Positions 8,195 through 17,773 of a stretch of DNA of 64,000 nucleotides are shown piece by piece. The position numbers were made by a program, and so were the translations under genes. The notes below the pieces were generated by a model that searched no databases, was not told where the DNA came from, and saw only the letters and a program-made list of their open reading frames with translations. The DNA comes from Bradyrhizobium elkanii WSM2783 (GTDB lineage Bacteria; Pseudomonadota; Alphaproteobacteria; Rhizobiales; Xanthobacteraceae). Position 1 is the stretch's first letter; every line of letters starts with the position of its first letter. Location: NCBI RefSeq assembly GCF_000472865.1, contig NZ_AXAP01000004.1, forward strand, positions 186,001 through 250,000, in the 5' to 3' direction.

Positions 8195-8806
8195 ATGCAG
8201 AACCAAAACGCCAAAGCGCTGAAATCCGTCTGTATCTTCTGCGGCTCCAGCCCGGGCCGTGATCCGATCTATCTGGAGACCGCGGTCGCCACCGGACAGG
8301 CGCTGGCAAAGGCCGGCATTACCATCGTCTATGGCGGCGGGAAGGTTGGGCTGATGGGAGCGGTGGCAGACGCGGCGCTCGCGGCGGGCGGACGCGTGGT
8401 CGGCGTCATTCCGCGCGCGCTGGTCGAGCGCGAGATCGGACACACGGGCCTGAGCCAGCTTCACATCGTCGAGACCATGCACGAGCGCAAGACGATGATG
8501 GCCGAGCTATCCGACGGCTTCATCGCGCTGCCGGGCGGCGCCGGGACGCTCGAAGAACTTTTCGAGGAATGGACCTGGGCCCAGCTTGGGATTCACCAAA
8601 AGCCGTGCGGCCTGCTGAACGTGAAGGATTACTTCGCGCCGTTGATGGCGATGGTGGAGCGGATGGTGGCTGAAGGATTCACGATCAGAGCCTACGCCGA
8701 GATGCTCATCATCGAAACCAAAGTAGAGGCGCTGCTGCGTCGCTTTGCGGCCTACCAGGCGCCGCCGCGAAAATGGCTGCGCACGGACGCGGCCGCCAAG
8801 CCATAA
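8195..8806 (+). CDS. LOG family protein (nucleoside 5'-monophosphate phosphoribohydrolase; cytokinin-activating type)
   Basis: 203 residues. The Rossmann-like start SVCIFCGSSPGRDPIY, VYGGGKVGLMGAVADAAL, the catalytic METMHERK-type segment (HERK, about 96-99) and the signature PGGAGTLEE (113-121) are all present and spaced as in LOG enzymes, which release free cytokinin bases or hydrolyse purine monophosphates. The ATG at 8195 is preferred because the domain begins 11 residues later; an in-frame ATG at 8138 adds non-homologous residues. It is a single-gene unit followed by a degenerate repeat. Confidence 0.92.
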   Translation: MQNQNAKALKSVCIFCGSSPGRDPIYLETAVATGQALAKAGITIVYGGGKVGLMGAVADAALAAGGRVVGVIPRALVEREIGHTGLSQLHIVETMHERKTMMAELSDGFIALPGGAGTLEELFEEWTWAQLGIHQKPCGLLNVKDYFAPLMAMVERMVAEGFTIRAYAEMLIIETKVEALLRRFAAYQAPPRKWLRTDAAAKP

Positions 8807-8813
8807 GAGACGG

Positions 8814-8881
8814 TCCGAAAAGAGCATGCTCAAACGAAGAGGTGAAACCGTGATCGATTCATTTCAATCGGATCACGATTT
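8814..8881. repeat. Degenerate copy of the composite A-B intergenic repeat
   Basis: Contains CCGAAAAGAGCATGCTCAAAC, the 3' half of element A seen intact at 30547 and 36741, followed after a short spacer by a palindrome (GTGATCGATT...AATCGGATCAC) equivalent to element B. Confidence 0.6.
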
Positions 8882-8889
8882 CAGTCACT

Positions 8890-9384
8890 TCACCCGCCAT
8901 GCTTCTGCGGCTTATGGCCGCTCTGACCGGGATCGTTGTGCTTGTTGTGGTGGCTTTCCTGGTTCAGCCCGCCGCGGCTCACCGGAAATTCCGACTGGCG
9001 CACATCCTGTTTCGGACGTCTTACGGTCGCATCTTCCACATTCCGCGCGCCTCCTTGCTCGAGATTGCGCGCATCGGGAACATCGGGCTTGCGTTCCAGC
9101 ATCCGCAACTGCTGCTCATGGGTCTTCTTGCCCTGCAGCACCGTCTTGCGCGATTTCGGCGTCTGATCGCGCGACGGGCGGCCCTGCCGGCGATCCGGCG
9201 CCTCGATACCACCCTGCGGGTTGGTGTCGTTCTCGACGTCGCCCTCAAAGGTGTTCTCGCCTTCGACATCCTCGAGATCATCTGGCGTTGCCTGCGCCAT
9301 CGTGACGCCCTTCGATCCGCCGATCAGGGGATTGCGATGAAGATCGACGTCGCTCGGCCGTTTCGTCTTGGCGTGTTTCGTCAT
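8890..9384 (-). CDS. Hydrophilic, probably disordered stress-type protein
   Basis: 164 residues from the ATG at 9384, preceded by AAGGGGTG. The chain is almost free of hydrophobic segments and rich in Gly, Asn, Gln, Asp, Arg and Lys (GENTFEGDVENDTNPQGGIEAPDRRQG, SHHNKHNDPGQSGHKPQKHGG), as in stress-induced disordered proteins. The start lies three bases past the stop of the next upstream minus-strand gene, so the three hydrophilic genes form one likely operon driven from the EcfG-like promoter near 9850. No enzymatic motif is visible. Confidence 0.55.
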   Translation of the reverse strand: MTKHAKTKRPSDVDLHRNPLIGGSKGVTMAQATPDDLEDVEGENTFEGDVENDTNPQGGIEAPDRRQGRPSRDQTPKSRKTVLQGKKTHEQQLRMLERKPDVPDARNLEQGGARNVEDATVRRPKQDVRQSEFPVSRGGLNQESHHNKHNDPGQSGHKPQKHGG

Positions 9385-9386
9385 AA

Positions 9387-9605
9387 TCACCCCTTCGGTG
9401 CCGGATGCGTACCCCCGCCCTTGTGTTCCGGTTCGTGCGTGTGGTGGCTGTCGCGCTCGCCACCGCCGCCGGAAATCCGGCTGTGACGTCGCCTGGGATC
9501 GTCGGCGGCCGGCTTCTTGACCTCAAGCGGCGCCTGAGCGTTTTCGTGCGCAGCACCGGGGCTGCCCTGGCGAATGCTCGCCGGCGTCTTGGTTGAAGTG
9601 GACAT
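9387..9605 (-). CDS. Small hydrophilic disordered protein
   Basis: 72 residues, dominated by Pro, Gly, His, Lys, Arg and Glu (GGGGERDSHHTHEPEHKGGGTHPAPKG at the C-terminus). No hydrophobic core. It sits between two similar genes, 11 bases downstream of one and 2 bases upstream of the other, which argues for one transcript. Function unknown; the His-rich tail might bind metal, but this is speculation. Confidence 0.5.
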   Translation of the reverse strand: MSTSTKTPASIRQGSPGAAHENAQAPLEVKKPAADDPRRRHSRISGGGGERDSHHTHEPEHKGGGTHPAPKG

Positions 9606-9616
9606 GATGCGCTCCT

Positions 9617-9799
9617 TCAGCGATCCTGCTGATAGCCCTGATGGGTGGTGTTCTGCTTGGTATTCGCCGACTGCCCCTGCTCGTCGGGATTTTCCACGTG
9701 CCCGCGCGTCGTGCGCGCCTGATGGGCATTGCCGGACTTCGGATCACCCGTACCCTTGCGGCTCTGGTTCTCCGGCGGCACCGGTGGTGGCTTGGTCAT
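9617..9799 (-). CDS. Small hydrophilic disordered protein, first of a three-gene unit
   Basis: 60 residues, starting MTKPPPVPPENQSRKGTGDPKSG and ending NTTHQGYQQDR, with no hydrophobic segment. The ATG at 9799 follows CAGGAG at good spacing; the frame is open to 9841 but without a ribosome site. The nearby EcfG-like promoter and the protein's composition suggest a general-stress gene. Confidence 0.5.
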   Translation of the reverse strand: MTKPPPVPPENQSRKGTGDPKSGNAHQARTTRGHVENPDEQGQSANTKQNTTHQGYQQDR

Positions 9800-9834
9800 G
9801 ATGGACTCCTGTTCCATCCAAAGTGACATAGGAT

Positions 9835-9859
9835 AACGCACGCGAAATGCATGGGTTCA
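9835..9859 (-). promoter_or_regulatory. EcfG-like general-stress promoter
   Basis: On the minus strand TGAAC, 16 bases, CGTT. This matches the alphaproteobacterial EcfG pattern GGAAC-N16/17-CGTT with one mismatch and would start transcription near 9828, about 30 bases before the ATG at 9799. Confidence 0.45.
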
Positions 9860-9893
9860 CTTCACTGTCATCGAAAACCCGACGGCGTAACGA

Positions 9894-10355
9894 TCAGGAA
9901 ACCGGCTCCGCTCGCCGCGGCGTCCTCTTCGATTCCGGCCACATCGCGCGGACTTCCTCCGGCAATGCGTGGCGGATCTTCTCGACCTGGCCAGGATCGA
10001 CATAGTGGTTCAGCACCTGGAACACAGCATGCGCCGCGTCAGGCGCGCTGACCGGCCGTGTCGAGCTTAGCTCGGCCGTGATGATCGACAGGAACTGTTC
10101 CGCTGACCGCCAGCTTTGCGGAGCATCGCTCGGGCGGAATCGATCATAATACGTGCCGCGCACGATCAGCGGAAGCTGTGCGCCGAGATGCGCCGCGAGT
10201 TCGATCGGAACCCGATCGCGTATGGTCCGCAACACCGCGCCCAGCGCATGCCACGCCAGCTGCCGGTCGCGTGGCAAGGTTTCCATGATCTCATCCAGCC
10301 ATGAATTGGTGAGGTGGATGGTTCTGTCGAATACCTCGAGACCTGTCGCACTCAT
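9894..10355 (-). CDS. DUF2267 domain protein
   Basis: 153 residues from the ATG at 10355. The sequence follows the DUF2267 pattern: FDRTIHLTNSWLDEIMETL, RQLAWHALGAVLRTIRDRVP, AAHLGAQLPLIVRGTYYDRFRP, then a second helical half (SAEQFLSIITAELS, DAAHAVFQVLNHYVDPGQVEKIRHALPEEVRAMWP). It is a helical soluble protein of unknown function, often found among stress genes. An EcfG-like promoter 34 bases upstream supports that. The frame continues to 10472 but the added residues are not family-like. Confidence 0.85.
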   Translation of the reverse strand: MSATGLEVFDRTIHLTNSWLDEIMETLPRDRQLAWHALGAVLRTIRDRVPIELAAHLGAQLPLIVRGTYYDRFRPSDAPQSWRSAEQFLSIITAELSSTRPVSAPDAAHAVFQVLNHYVDPGQVEKIRHALPEEVRAMWPESKRTPRRAEPVS

Positions 10356-10388
10356 GGGGATCACCCTTCGTTTGCAAGACGCAGGGCT

Positions 10389-10413
10389 AACGATGCGCGG
10401 ACGCATAGGTTCG
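10389..10413 (-). promoter_or_regulatory. EcfG-like general-stress promoter
   Basis: On the minus strand CGAAC, 16 bases, CGTT: one mismatch to GGAAC-N16-CGTT. It would start transcription about 25-30 bases before the DUF2267 ATG at 10355. Confidence 0.45.
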
Positions 10414-10505
10414 CGAATATTGCAGTCGACGAGCGGGCGCCGGTATTTGTCGCTGGGCGGCCGGGCAGACATCTATAATGGTGGCAGCGCCGCCACCGGC
10501 ATCAT

Positions 10506-12266
10506 TCAGGCAGCCCGCACGGTCTGCAGGAACCGGCTGACTTCCGTCTGGAGCCGGCTGCTGTCGCGCGACAGCGATTGCGCGGACGAGAGCACCTGCG
10601 TGGACGCCGAGCCTGTCGCGGTGGCGCCGCGCTGGACATCGGTAATCCGCGAAGAAACTTCCTCAGTGCCTTGCGCGGCCTGTTGCACGTTGCGCGCGAT
10701 CTCCTGCGTCGCCGCGCCCTGCTCTTCGACCGCAGCGGCGACCGTCGAGGCGATCTCCGCCAGCGATTCGATCGTGTTGCTGATCTGGCCGATGGCGCCG
10801 ACCGATTGATCGGTCGCGGTCTGGATCGCGGCGATCTGCTGACCGATTTCGCCGGTCGCCTTCGCCGTCTGCTCGGCCAGCGCCTTCACCTCGGACGCGA
10901 CGACCGCAAACCCGCGGCCTGCGTCGCCGGCGCGCGCAGCCTCGATGGTGGCGTTGAGCGCCAACAGGTTGGTCTGGCCTGCAATGGTGTTGATGAGCTC
11001 GACCACATCGCCGATGCGGCTTGCGGCCTTGGACAGTTCGCTCACGCGCTCGGTGGTGGCGCGCGCCTGGCCGACCGCGTCCGCCGCGATTCGCGCCGAG
11101 TCCTGGACCTGGCGGCTGATCTCGTTCACGGAAGACGACAGTTGTTCCGTGGCAGTCGCCACCGATTGCACGTTGGCCGACGCTTCTTCGGAGGCCGATG
11201 CCACAGCGACCGTTATTTCCTGGGCGCGCTCGGCCGTCGAGGTGAGCGCCTTTGCCGATTGCTCCAGCTCCGCCGACGCCGACGAGACCGTGCTGACGAT
11301 CTCGCCTACCGCTCCCTCGAAAGCGTCCGCAAGCTTGATCATCTCGGCCCGGCGCTGCCCGGCGAGGAGGTCATCCTGCCGGCGCTTGGACTCGGCCTCG
11401 AGCACCGCCTTCTCTTCCGCCTTGACCTTGAACGCCTCGACGGCGCTCGCGACCGCGCCGATTTCGTCCTTGCGCCCGATGCCAGGCAACTGGACATCAA
11501 AATTGCCATTGGCGAGTTCCTGCATGGCCCGGCTCAGGCTGCGCATCGGTCCCGCGATCGAAAGCGCCGACAGCACGGAGGTCACGATCAGCAGCAGGGC
11601 CGCAACGCCGCCGATTGCGAGCGACATCCTGTCGGCCGAGGCGGCCTGCTGCGCCGCCTTTTCGATCTCGCCGGCCATGACCTGCTTGGCGCGGTCCACG
11701 ATCGTGTTGGCGTTCGACTCGAGCTCCGCTGAAAGCGGCAGCATGACATCGTTGGCGATCTGTCGTGAATCCGTCGTCAACTGGGCGGCGCGCGCCTGAG
11801 CCTCGCTCGAGATCGTGAGCCCGGAAGCTTCGACGGAGGCAATTTCCAGAAGCTCGGTTTTCATCTTCGCGAGTTTCTCGGCGGCGGACTCATAGGCAGT
11901 CGCCGTGCTCTTCAGCTTCTCCAACTGCGAGCGCGTATCGGCGGTCGTCAGACGGGAGATCTCATCGATGAACCCGAGGAATCCTTTGTAGCGTGCCGCC
12001 AGATACTCGGTGGCCTTCTGCAACTCTTCATCGATGGTTGCAACGCGGATGTTAGCTGCGCCGACCTGCAGGCCGCGCGCTGCCGCCTTGGCGTCGATTG
12101 CCGCGCGCGCGATGTTGGACTGCAGGAGCACGCTCTCATTGGTGCGGCTGACTGAGGCATTCGTTGTCAATTGATTGATGATCATCAGCGCGACGAAGAT
12201 CACGCCGAGCGCGGATGCGATGCCAAGCTTGGCTCCGATCCGCAAGTTTTGAATACCTTTGATCAT
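10506..12266 (-). CDS. Methyl-accepting chemotaxis protein
   Basis: 585 residues. Membrane helix about 15-35, a periplasmic helical sensor of about 150 residues, a second helix ([22 protein letters not shown], about 205-226), a HAMP segment ([24 protein letters not shown]), and a long coiled-coil signalling domain. The highly conserved hairpin tip [40 protein letters not shown] is intact. The start is the ATG at 12266, just before the first helix. The ligand is unknown; the sensor looks like a four-helix-bundle type. No che genes are nearby. The protein ends FLQTVRAA, with no pentapeptide tether for CheR/CheB. Confidence 0.95.
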   Translation of the reverse strand: MIKGIQNLRIGAKLGIASALGVIFVALMIINQLTTNASVSRTNESVLLQSNIARAAIDAKAAARGLQVGAANIRVATIDEELQKATEYLAARYKGFLGFIDEISRLTTADTRSQLEKLKSTATAYESAAEKLAKMKTELLEIASVEASGLTISSEAQARAAQLTTDSRQIANDVMLPLSAELESNANTIVDRAKQVMAGEIEKAAQQAASADRMSLAIGGVAALLLIVTSVLSALSIAGPMRSLSRAMQELANGNFDVQLPGIGRKDEIGAVASAVEAFKVKAEEKAVLEAESKRRQDDLLAGQRRAEMIKLADAFEGAVGEIVSTVSSASAELEQSAKALTSTAERAQEITVAVASASEEASANVQSVATATEQLSSSVNEISRQVQDSARIAADAVGQARATTERVSELSKAASRIGDVVELINTIAGQTNLLALNATIEAARAGDAGRGFAVVASEVKALAEQTAKATGEIGQQIAAIQTATDQSVGAIGQISNTIESLAEIASTVAAAVEEQGAATQEIARNVQQAAQGTEEVSSRITDVQRGATATGSASTQVLSSAQSLSRDSSRLQTEVSRFLQTVRAA

Positions 12267-12528
12267 GCCCACCCCGTTGCAGTCTTGCCTTTGGCCCAAC
12301 CTCGTCAGCCGGGGCGAACTTATTGCTGGGGCTGTTTAAGTAACGTTAAACGACGGCAGCGAAAGCGGTGAAACAACCCGAGAGCGAGTGATGATTGCTT
12401 GCAGGAAAGGCACGCTTCATATGCCGAGGCGCGAACGCTCAGTTCGCACAACTCCCTGATGTATATCTTCGTCCAGAAGACGGTTGGTCAGGAAAATTCG
12501 GCAGCGCACTCATCCGCACAGGATACCG

Positions 12529-13158
12529 TCAGCAGAGCATCTCCTTCAACTTCAACACGGCGCTATCCGGCGTCGTGAGCACCGGTCGTCCCGACGCTTG
12601 CTCAACCGCCGATGCCGCCGGCGCCATGCTGTATTGCGCGAGCGCGATGACGTCGCAGTTGCGCAAGTCTTTCGACGTTTCGATCACAAGCCGATCATGC
12701 TCGGCGCGGTCGCCGCGATCGAGCGCCGCCAGCGCGCCTTCCGCCAGCCTCGGTACGAGCTCAATCGAGGCAGGAAACTCGCGAGGCATGGAGGCCAAGG
12801 TCGGCGGAAATGTCGAGAGCAGGCCGACCTTCCGGCCGCTTCGCGCAGCCTGCTCGATCATCGCCTCATTGGGCTTCAAGACCGGCATCGGCGCATGCGC
12901 CCGCGCCACCGCCTCGATGCAGGGTCCGAAGGCGGAGCAGGTGAACAGGATCGCATCGGCGCCCGTGCTCACGACATAGCGGCCGAGCGCGAGGAAACGC
13001 TCGGTCATGGCGTCGGTGAGCCGGCCGTCGCGCGCGAGATCGGCCGACAGGCTGTCGTCGAGCAGGTTCATCAGCCGCGCCTCCGGCCACAGCCTGGCGA
13101 ACGATGATTCAATCGGCTGAATCGAATGCTTCAGGGCGTGAATAAGGGCGATGCGCAT
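12529..13158 (-). CDS. Aspartate/glutamate racemase-fold family protein with one active-site cysteine
   Basis: 209 residues. The fold is recognisable from IALIHALKHSI at the start, DAILFTCSAFGPCIEAV (first active-site Cys at 74) and KVGLLSTFPPTL. The second half has NCDVIALAQYSMAPAA where racemases carry their second catalytic cysteine; here the position is Ala/Gln (about 174-175). Enzymes of this fold that keep a single cysteine include decarboxylases, so racemase activity should not be assumed. It sits before, and divergent from, an ABC importer, so both may handle the same small acid. Confidence 0.75.
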   Translation of the reverse strand: MRIALIHALKHSIQPIESSFARLWPEARLMNLLDDSLSADLARDGRLTDAMTERFLALGRYVVSTGADAILFTCSAFGPCIEAVARAHAPMPVLKPNEAMIEQAARSGRKVGLLSTFPPTLASMPREFPASIELVPRLAEGALAALDRGDRAEHDRLVIETSKDLRNCDVIALAQYSMAPAASAVEQASGRPVLTTPDSAVLKLKEMLC

Positions 13159-13342
13159 TGTCGTTGTTCTACTCTCGATCAGTTGCCGATGCTGGTCAGC
13201 GCTCTGTCGACGGCGCGGCCGAGCCGGTCGACGTTCACATTGCTGTCGTCAGGCGTCCAAGCCGAGCTTACGCGGAGATCGCCATGATAGTCTATCGCGG
13301 CACGCTTCTTGCTACTCCCGGGACTTCCCAGGGGAAATTTCC

Positions 13343-14317
13343 ATGCAGTTGATGACCAGAGTGACCGCGATCCTTGCCCTGCTCGCAGCCATTGCGGCGC
13401 TGCCCGCCCCCTCGCAGGCGCAGGACAAGGTCGCCGTCGGCGTATTCCCGCTGTCGTCGTCGCTGCCTTATTTCGTCGCGCTGGAACGCGGGTTCTTCAA
13501 GGAACGGAACATCGAGCCCGAGATGACGAAGCTTTTCGGTGGGCCCGCCAACGTCGCGGCGCTGATGACCAACCAGATCGAGGTCTCGGCGGTTCTGGTC
13601 ACGCTCGAAGGCCTCAACGCCAACGTCAAGAAGCCGGGAGTCGCCACCTATATCAGCCTCAACAGCCAGACCAAGGTCTGGAAGATGGAACAGTTCGTCG
13701 TCCGCAATGGCTTTGCGGCGAAAACGATCGCCGATCTCAAGGGCGCCAAACTGATGTCGGCGCCGGGACCGGCCAACATCAACACCGCAAAGGCGATCCT
13801 CGCCAAGAACGGCCTGAAGGCAGGCGACTACACGATCGACCAGCTCGACATGGGCCAGCACGTCAACGCCATGACGGCCGGCACCTTCGACGGCGGCTAC
13901 ACGCTCGAGCCGAATGCATCGATGATGATCAAGGCAGGCGTCGCGCACCCGATCGAGGCCGGGGTGATCTCGAAATACATCCTCGGCAATGAGAATGCCA
14001 ACGCCTACGCCGCCGGCTGCGCGATGACAGCCGATTTCATCCAGAAGCGACCGGATGTGGCAAAACGCTTCGCGGCCGCCTGGGCCAAGGCGATTGCCTT
14101 CATCAACGCCAATCCGGATGAAGCGCGGAAACACCTCGCCAAGAACACGTTCACGCCGGATAACGTGGTCGATATGGTGCCGATGCTTGGCTATGTGATG
14201 GTCGGCGATATGACAAAGGAGCAGCTTGCCGATCTGCAGGCATTGTCGGATTTCGGCAACTCGATCGGCGTCGTGCCCGAAAAGATCGACGTCACCAAGT
14301 TCCTGCACAGGTTCTGA
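13343..14317 (+). CDS. ABC transporter substrate-binding protein, NitT/TauT (NMT1/THI5-like) type
   Basis: 324 residues. Residues 1-26 are a signal peptide ending PAPSQA-Q. The mature protein begins DKVAVGVFPLSSSLPYFVALERGFFKERNIEPEM, the standard opening of SsuA/THI5-type binding proteins, followed by the ligand-loop region (LFGGPANVAALMTNQIEVSAV) and GAKLMSAPGPANINTAKAILAKNGLK. The start is the ATG at 13343 behind AGGGGAAAT. It is the first gene of a three-gene importer operon. Ligand is unknown; this type takes sulfonates, nitrate or pyrimidine/thiamine precursors. Confidence 0.9.
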   Translation: MQLMTRVTAILALLAAIAALPAPSQAQDKVAVGVFPLSSSLPYFVALERGFFKERNIEPEMTKLFGGPANVAALMTNQIEVSAVLVTLEGLNANVKKPGVATYISLNSQTKVWKMEQFVVRNGFAAKTIADLKGAKLMSAPGPANINTAKAILAKNGLKAGDYTIDQLDMGQHVNAMTAGTFDGGYTLEPNASMMIKAGVAHPIEAGVISKYILGNENANAYAAGCAMTADFIQKRPDVAKRFAAAWAKAIAFINANPDEARKHLAKNTFTPDNVVDMVPMLGYVMVGDMTKEQLADLQALSDFGNSIGVVPEKIDVTKFLHRF

Positions 14318-14324
14318 GGCGCGC

Positions 14325-15146
14325 ATGACGAGCGCAGCCGCAAGCGTGGCGAGCGGGCTGTCCAGCGGCTTCGACGAGTCGCGCCGGACGGCGCCGCATG
14401 TCACGATCCGCGGGCTTTCCAAGCGTTATCCCGACGCTGTCATCTACGACGCCTTCGATTTCGATATTCCGCGCGGCAAGCTCATTTCCGTGTTCGGACC
14501 AAACGGCTGCGGCAAGAGCACGCTGATCAACATGATCGCAGGGCTCGTGCCCGCTGATAGCGGCGAGGTGCTGTTCGACGGGCGGCCGCTCAGTCGCGTC
14601 AAGTTCGGCTATGTGTTCCAGAACTATCGCGAGGCCCTGTTTCCGTGGCTGCCGGCCTTCGACAACATCGCCTATCCGCTGAAGCTGATGGGCGTGCCGA
14701 AGGCGGAACGCAAGCTGCGCGTGGAGCGGCTGGTGGCGCATCTCGGCGTCAAGATCGACCTTGCGCTCTATCCCTACTACCTCTCCGGCGGACAGCAGCA
14801 ACTCGTCTCGATCATGCGCGCGCTGATCGTCGAGCCGGAGGTCCTGTTCCTCGACGAACCATTCTCCGCGCTCGATTACGAGATGACGCTGTTCATGCGC
14901 GAGCAGTTGCAGCGCGTGTTCATGGAAACGAAGACGACGACGGTGCTGGTGTCGCACGACCTCGAAGAAGCCGTGTATCTCTCCGACTATGTGCTGCTGT
15001 TGTCGCGCCATCCGGCACGGGTGGTCGAGTTCGTGCCGTATGACGCGCCGCGGCCGCGCACGGACAAGACGATGTCAGAGTCTTCCTTCGTCGCCACCAA
15101 GGCACACTGCCTGAAGCTGTTCCAGCACGAGGTGCGCCGCGGATGA
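14325..15146 (+). CDS. ABC transporter ATP-binding protein, NitT/TauT type
   Basis: 273 residues from the ATG at 14325, seven bases after the binding-protein gene. Walker A GPNGCGKST, Q-loop VFQNYREALFPW, signature LSGGQQQ, Walker B VLFLDEPF and switch VLVSHDLEEAVYLSDYVLLLS are all intact. The final codons overlap the permease start by four bases (ATGA), indicating translational coupling. A 33-residue Ser/Ala/Arg-rich leader precedes the usual domain start, slightly longer than normal. Confidence 0.95.
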   Translation: MTSAAASVASGLSSGFDESRRTAPHVTIRGLSKRYPDAVIYDAFDFDIPRGKLISVFGPNGCGKSTLINMIAGLVPADSGEVLFDGRPLSRVKFGYVFQNYREALFPWLPAFDNIAYPLKLMGVPKAERKLRVERLVAHLGVKIDLALYPYYLSGGQQQLVSIMRALIVEPEVLFLDEPFSALDYEMTLFMREQLQRVFMETKTTTVLVSHDLEEAVYLSDYVLLLSRHPARVVEFVPYDAPRPRTDKTMSESSFVATKAHCLKLFQHEVRRG

Positions 15147-15910
15147 CGGGACGCCAGCAAATCGCGAGGGCGTTGCTGCCGCTGGTTGGCGTTGCGATGC
15201 TGCTCGCCGTCTGGACGCTGGTGAACGGACTGAAGCTGGTCGATCCCGTGCTGCTGCCCTCGCCCACCGAGACGTTCAGGACCTTGTGGGAAGGCATGAC
15301 CAGCGGCAAGCTCGGCGTCGACTTCGTCAAGACGGTGGCGCGGACGATCTCCTCCACCGCAATTGCCGCCGTCATCGCCATTCCGCTCGGCATCCTGCTC
15401 GGCTCCTCGGAGAAGCTCTATCGCTCGGTGGAGTTCCTGATCGACTTCTTCCGTTCGACGCCCGCCTCCGCGATGTTTCCACTGTTCCTGGTGCTGTTCG
15501 GCGTCGGCGACCGCACCAAGATTTCCGTGGCCGCGTTCGGCGCCGGCCTCGTCATCCTGTTCAACGTCGCCTACGGCGTCATGAACGCGCGGAAGACGCG
15601 CCTGCTTGCCGCCAAGGTGATGGGCGCATCGCGCACGCGCGTGCTGTTCGACGTGATGCTCCTGGAATCGCTGCCGCAGACCTTCGTGGGCTTGCGCAAC
15701 GGCGTGTCGCTTGCGCTCGTCATCATCGTGGTCGCCGAGATGTTCATCGGCTCGACCGACGGGCTCGGCCAGCGCGTATTCGAAGCGCAGCAATTGTTCG
15801 ACATGCCCGGCATGTATGCGGCGATCTTTGCCGCCGGCGCGCTCGGCTACGCGCTCAATCTCTTGTTTCTATTGATCGAACGCCGCTTCGTGCACTGGGC
15901 CGGCCGCTAG
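15143..15910 (+). CDS. ABC transporter permease, NitT/TauT type
   Basis: 255 residues with six membrane segments of the BPD_transp_1 fold: LLPLVGVAMLLAVWTLVNG, TISSTAIAAVIAIPLGILLGS, FPLFLVLFGVGDRTKISVAAFGAGLVILFNVAYGV and further segments through YALNLLFLLIERRFVHW. The cytoplasmic coupling loop MGASRTRVLFDVMLLESLPQTFVGLRNGVSLAL is the expected EAA motif. Its ATG overlaps the stop of the ATPase gene, completing a binding protein-ATPase-permease operon. Confidence 0.95.
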   Translation: MTGRQQIARALLPLVGVAMLLAVWTLVNGLKLVDPVLLPSPTETFRTLWEGMTSGKLGVDFVKTVARTISSTAIAAVIAIPLGILLGSSEKLYRSVEFLIDFFRSTPASAMFPLFLVLFGVGDRTKISVAAFGAGLVILFNVAYGVMNARKTRLLAAKVMGASRTRVLFDVMLLESLPQTFVGLRNGVSLALVIIVVAEMFIGSTDGLGQRVFEAQQLFDMPGMYAAIFAAGALGYALNLLFLLIERRFVHWAGR

Positions 15911-16038
15911 GAGCGGCGCTTTCCGGCCTCAGGACGAGGTCGTGCGAACCCGAAATATCCCAGTCGGCCGAATGGCCTATCTTCTAGGCCGCCGGACGCA
16001 TGCCCCGATCGAAACCTCCATTCCCCAGGGAGAACCTC

Positions 16039-17766
16039 ATGGCCCGCACCGTTGCCGACCAGATGGTCGAGACCTTTGCCGCAGCCGGCGTGAAACGCAT
16101 CTACGGCATTGTCGGTGACAGCTTGAACGGATTCACTGACGCGCTGCGCCGCCACGGCGGCGTCGAGTGGCTGCATGTGCGCCACGAGGAAGTCGCGGCC
16201 TTCGCCGCCGGCGCCGAGGCGCATATCACGGGCGAACTCGGCGTCTGTGCCGGAAGCTGCGGTCCCGGCAATCTGCATCTGATCAACGGCCTGTTCGACT
16301 GCCATCGTTCGCGTGTGCCGGTAGTGGCAATCGCCGCGCATATCCCTTCGCCCGAGATCGGCTCGGGCTTTTTCCAGGAGACGCATCCGGAGCATCTGTT
16401 CAAGGAATGCTCGACCTATTGCGAATTGGTGTCGAGCGCCGAACAGATGCCCCGCGCGATCGAGATCGCCGTGCGGCGTGCGATCGGCGAACGTTGCGTC
16501 AGCGTCATCGTGATTCCCGGCGACATCGCGCTCAAGCCAGCCACCGGCACCTCGGCCTCGGCATCGACAGGGCTGGTGCTGTCGCAGCCGGCGGTGGCGC
16601 CATCCGATGCCGCACTCAAGCAGCTCGCCGACCTCCTGAACCAGTCGGAGCGCGTCACGCTGCTCTGCGGCAGCGGCTGCGCCGGCGCGCATGACGAATT
16701 GATGCAGCTCGCGGAAGCGCTGAAATCGCCGATCGTCCACGCCATGCGCGGCAAGGAACATGTCGAGTGGGATAATCCTTACGACGTCGGCATGACCGGC
16801 CTGATCGGGTTTTCCTCGGGCTATCACGCCATGGAAAACTGCGACACGCTGCTGATGCTCGGCACCGACTTCCCCTATCGGCAGTTCTATCCGAAGGGCG
16901 CGCGGATCGCGCAGGTCGACGTCAGGCCCGAGGCGATCGGCCGGCGCGTGCCGGTCGAGCTCGGCGTCATCGGACAGGTCGGCCCGACATTGCGCGCGCT
17001 GTTGCCGCGACTGACGGCCAAGGATGATCGACGGTTTCTCGACGGCGCGCGCAAGCATTATGCCGAAGCGCGCCGCGGCCTCGACGAGCTCGCCTCCGGC
17101 CGCAAGGGCGGCACGCTGCATCCGCAACAGATCGCGCGTGTCGCAAGCCAGCTCGCCAGTGAGAACGCGATCTTCACCTGCGACGTCGGCCTGCCGACAG
17201 TCTGGGCGGCGCGCTATCTCGCGATGAACGGCAAGCGCCGCCTGATCGGCTCGTTCTGGCATGGCTCGATGGCCAACGCGATGGCACAGGCGATCGGCGC
17301 CCAGGCGGCTGCACCGGGACGCCAGGTCATCTCGCTTTCCGGCGATGGCGGCTTCACCATGCTGATGGGCGATCTCCTCAGCCTTTCCCAGCTCAAGCTG
17401 CCGGTTAAGGTGATTGTGTTCAACAATGGCGCGCTCGGCTTCATCGAGCTCGAGCAGAAATCCTCCGGCTTCCTTGACACCGGCACAGAGTTGAAGAACC
17501 CGAACTTTGCCGCGATGGCGGAGGCCACCGGCATCAAGGGTGTCCGCATCGAGGATCCGTCGGAGGTCGAGGGCAAGCTTGCCGAAGCTTTCGCGCATCC
17601 CGGACCCGTCGTGATCGACGCCGTCGTCAACCGTCTGGAGCTCGCGATGCCGCCCAAGGTCACCACCGAAATGGCCAAGGGCTTCACGCTCTACATGGTG
17701 CAGGCAGTGCTGAACGGCCGCGCCGACGAGGTCGTCACGCTGGCGCGGACCAATCTCTTGCGGTGA
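16039..17766 (+). CDS. poxB: Thiamine-diphosphate-dependent pyruvate dehydrogenase (quinone), PoxB-type
   Basis: 575 residues, close to the 572 of Escherichia coli PoxB. The N-terminal domain has [19 protein letters not shown] and the catalytic Glu in [16 protein letters not shown]; the middle FAD/nucleotide domain includes [15 protein letters not shown]; the C-terminal ThDP domain has [29 protein letters not shown], the Mg-ThDP GDG...NN motif. The ATG at 16039 follows GGGAGAACC; upstream in-frame ATG at 16000 is less likely. PoxB decarboxylates pyruvate to acetate at the membrane and passes electrons to quinone. Acetolactate synthase or a related ThDP enzyme is the alternative, but the opening and length favour PoxB. 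Confidence 0.88.
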   Translation: MARTVADQMVETFAAAGVKRIYGIVGDSLNGFTDALRRHGGVEWLHVRHEEVAAFAAGAEAHITGELGVCAGSCGPGNLHLINGLFDCHRSRVPVVAIAAHIPSPEIGSGFFQETHPEHLFKECSTYCELVSSAEQMPRAIEIAVRRAIGERCVSVIVIPGDIALKPATGTSASASTGLVLSQPAVAPSDAALKQLADLLNQSERVTLLCGSGCAGAHDELMQLAEALKSPIVHAMRGKEHVEWDNPYDVGMTGLIGFSSGYHAMENCDTLLMLGTDFPYRQFYPKGARIAQVDVRPEAIGRRVPVELGVIGQVGPTLRALLPRLTAKDDRRFLDGARKHYAEARRGLDELASGRKGGTLHPQQIARVASQLASENAIFTCDVGLPTVWAARYLAMNGKRRLIGSFWHGSMANAMAQAIGAQAAAPGRQVISLSGDGGFTMLMGDLLSLSQLKLPVKVIVFNNGALGFIELEQKSSGFLDTGTELKNPNFAAMAEATGIKGVRIEDPSEVEGKLAEAFAHPGPVVIDAVVNRLELAMPPKVTTEMAKGFTLYMVQAVLNGRADEVVTLARTNLLR

Positions 17767-17773
17767 GAGGCGC

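Noticed and set aside
13151..13342. N-terminal extension of the NitT/TauT binding protein
   Set aside because: The signal peptide begins at the ATG at 13343; the upstream residues are basic and non-homologous.
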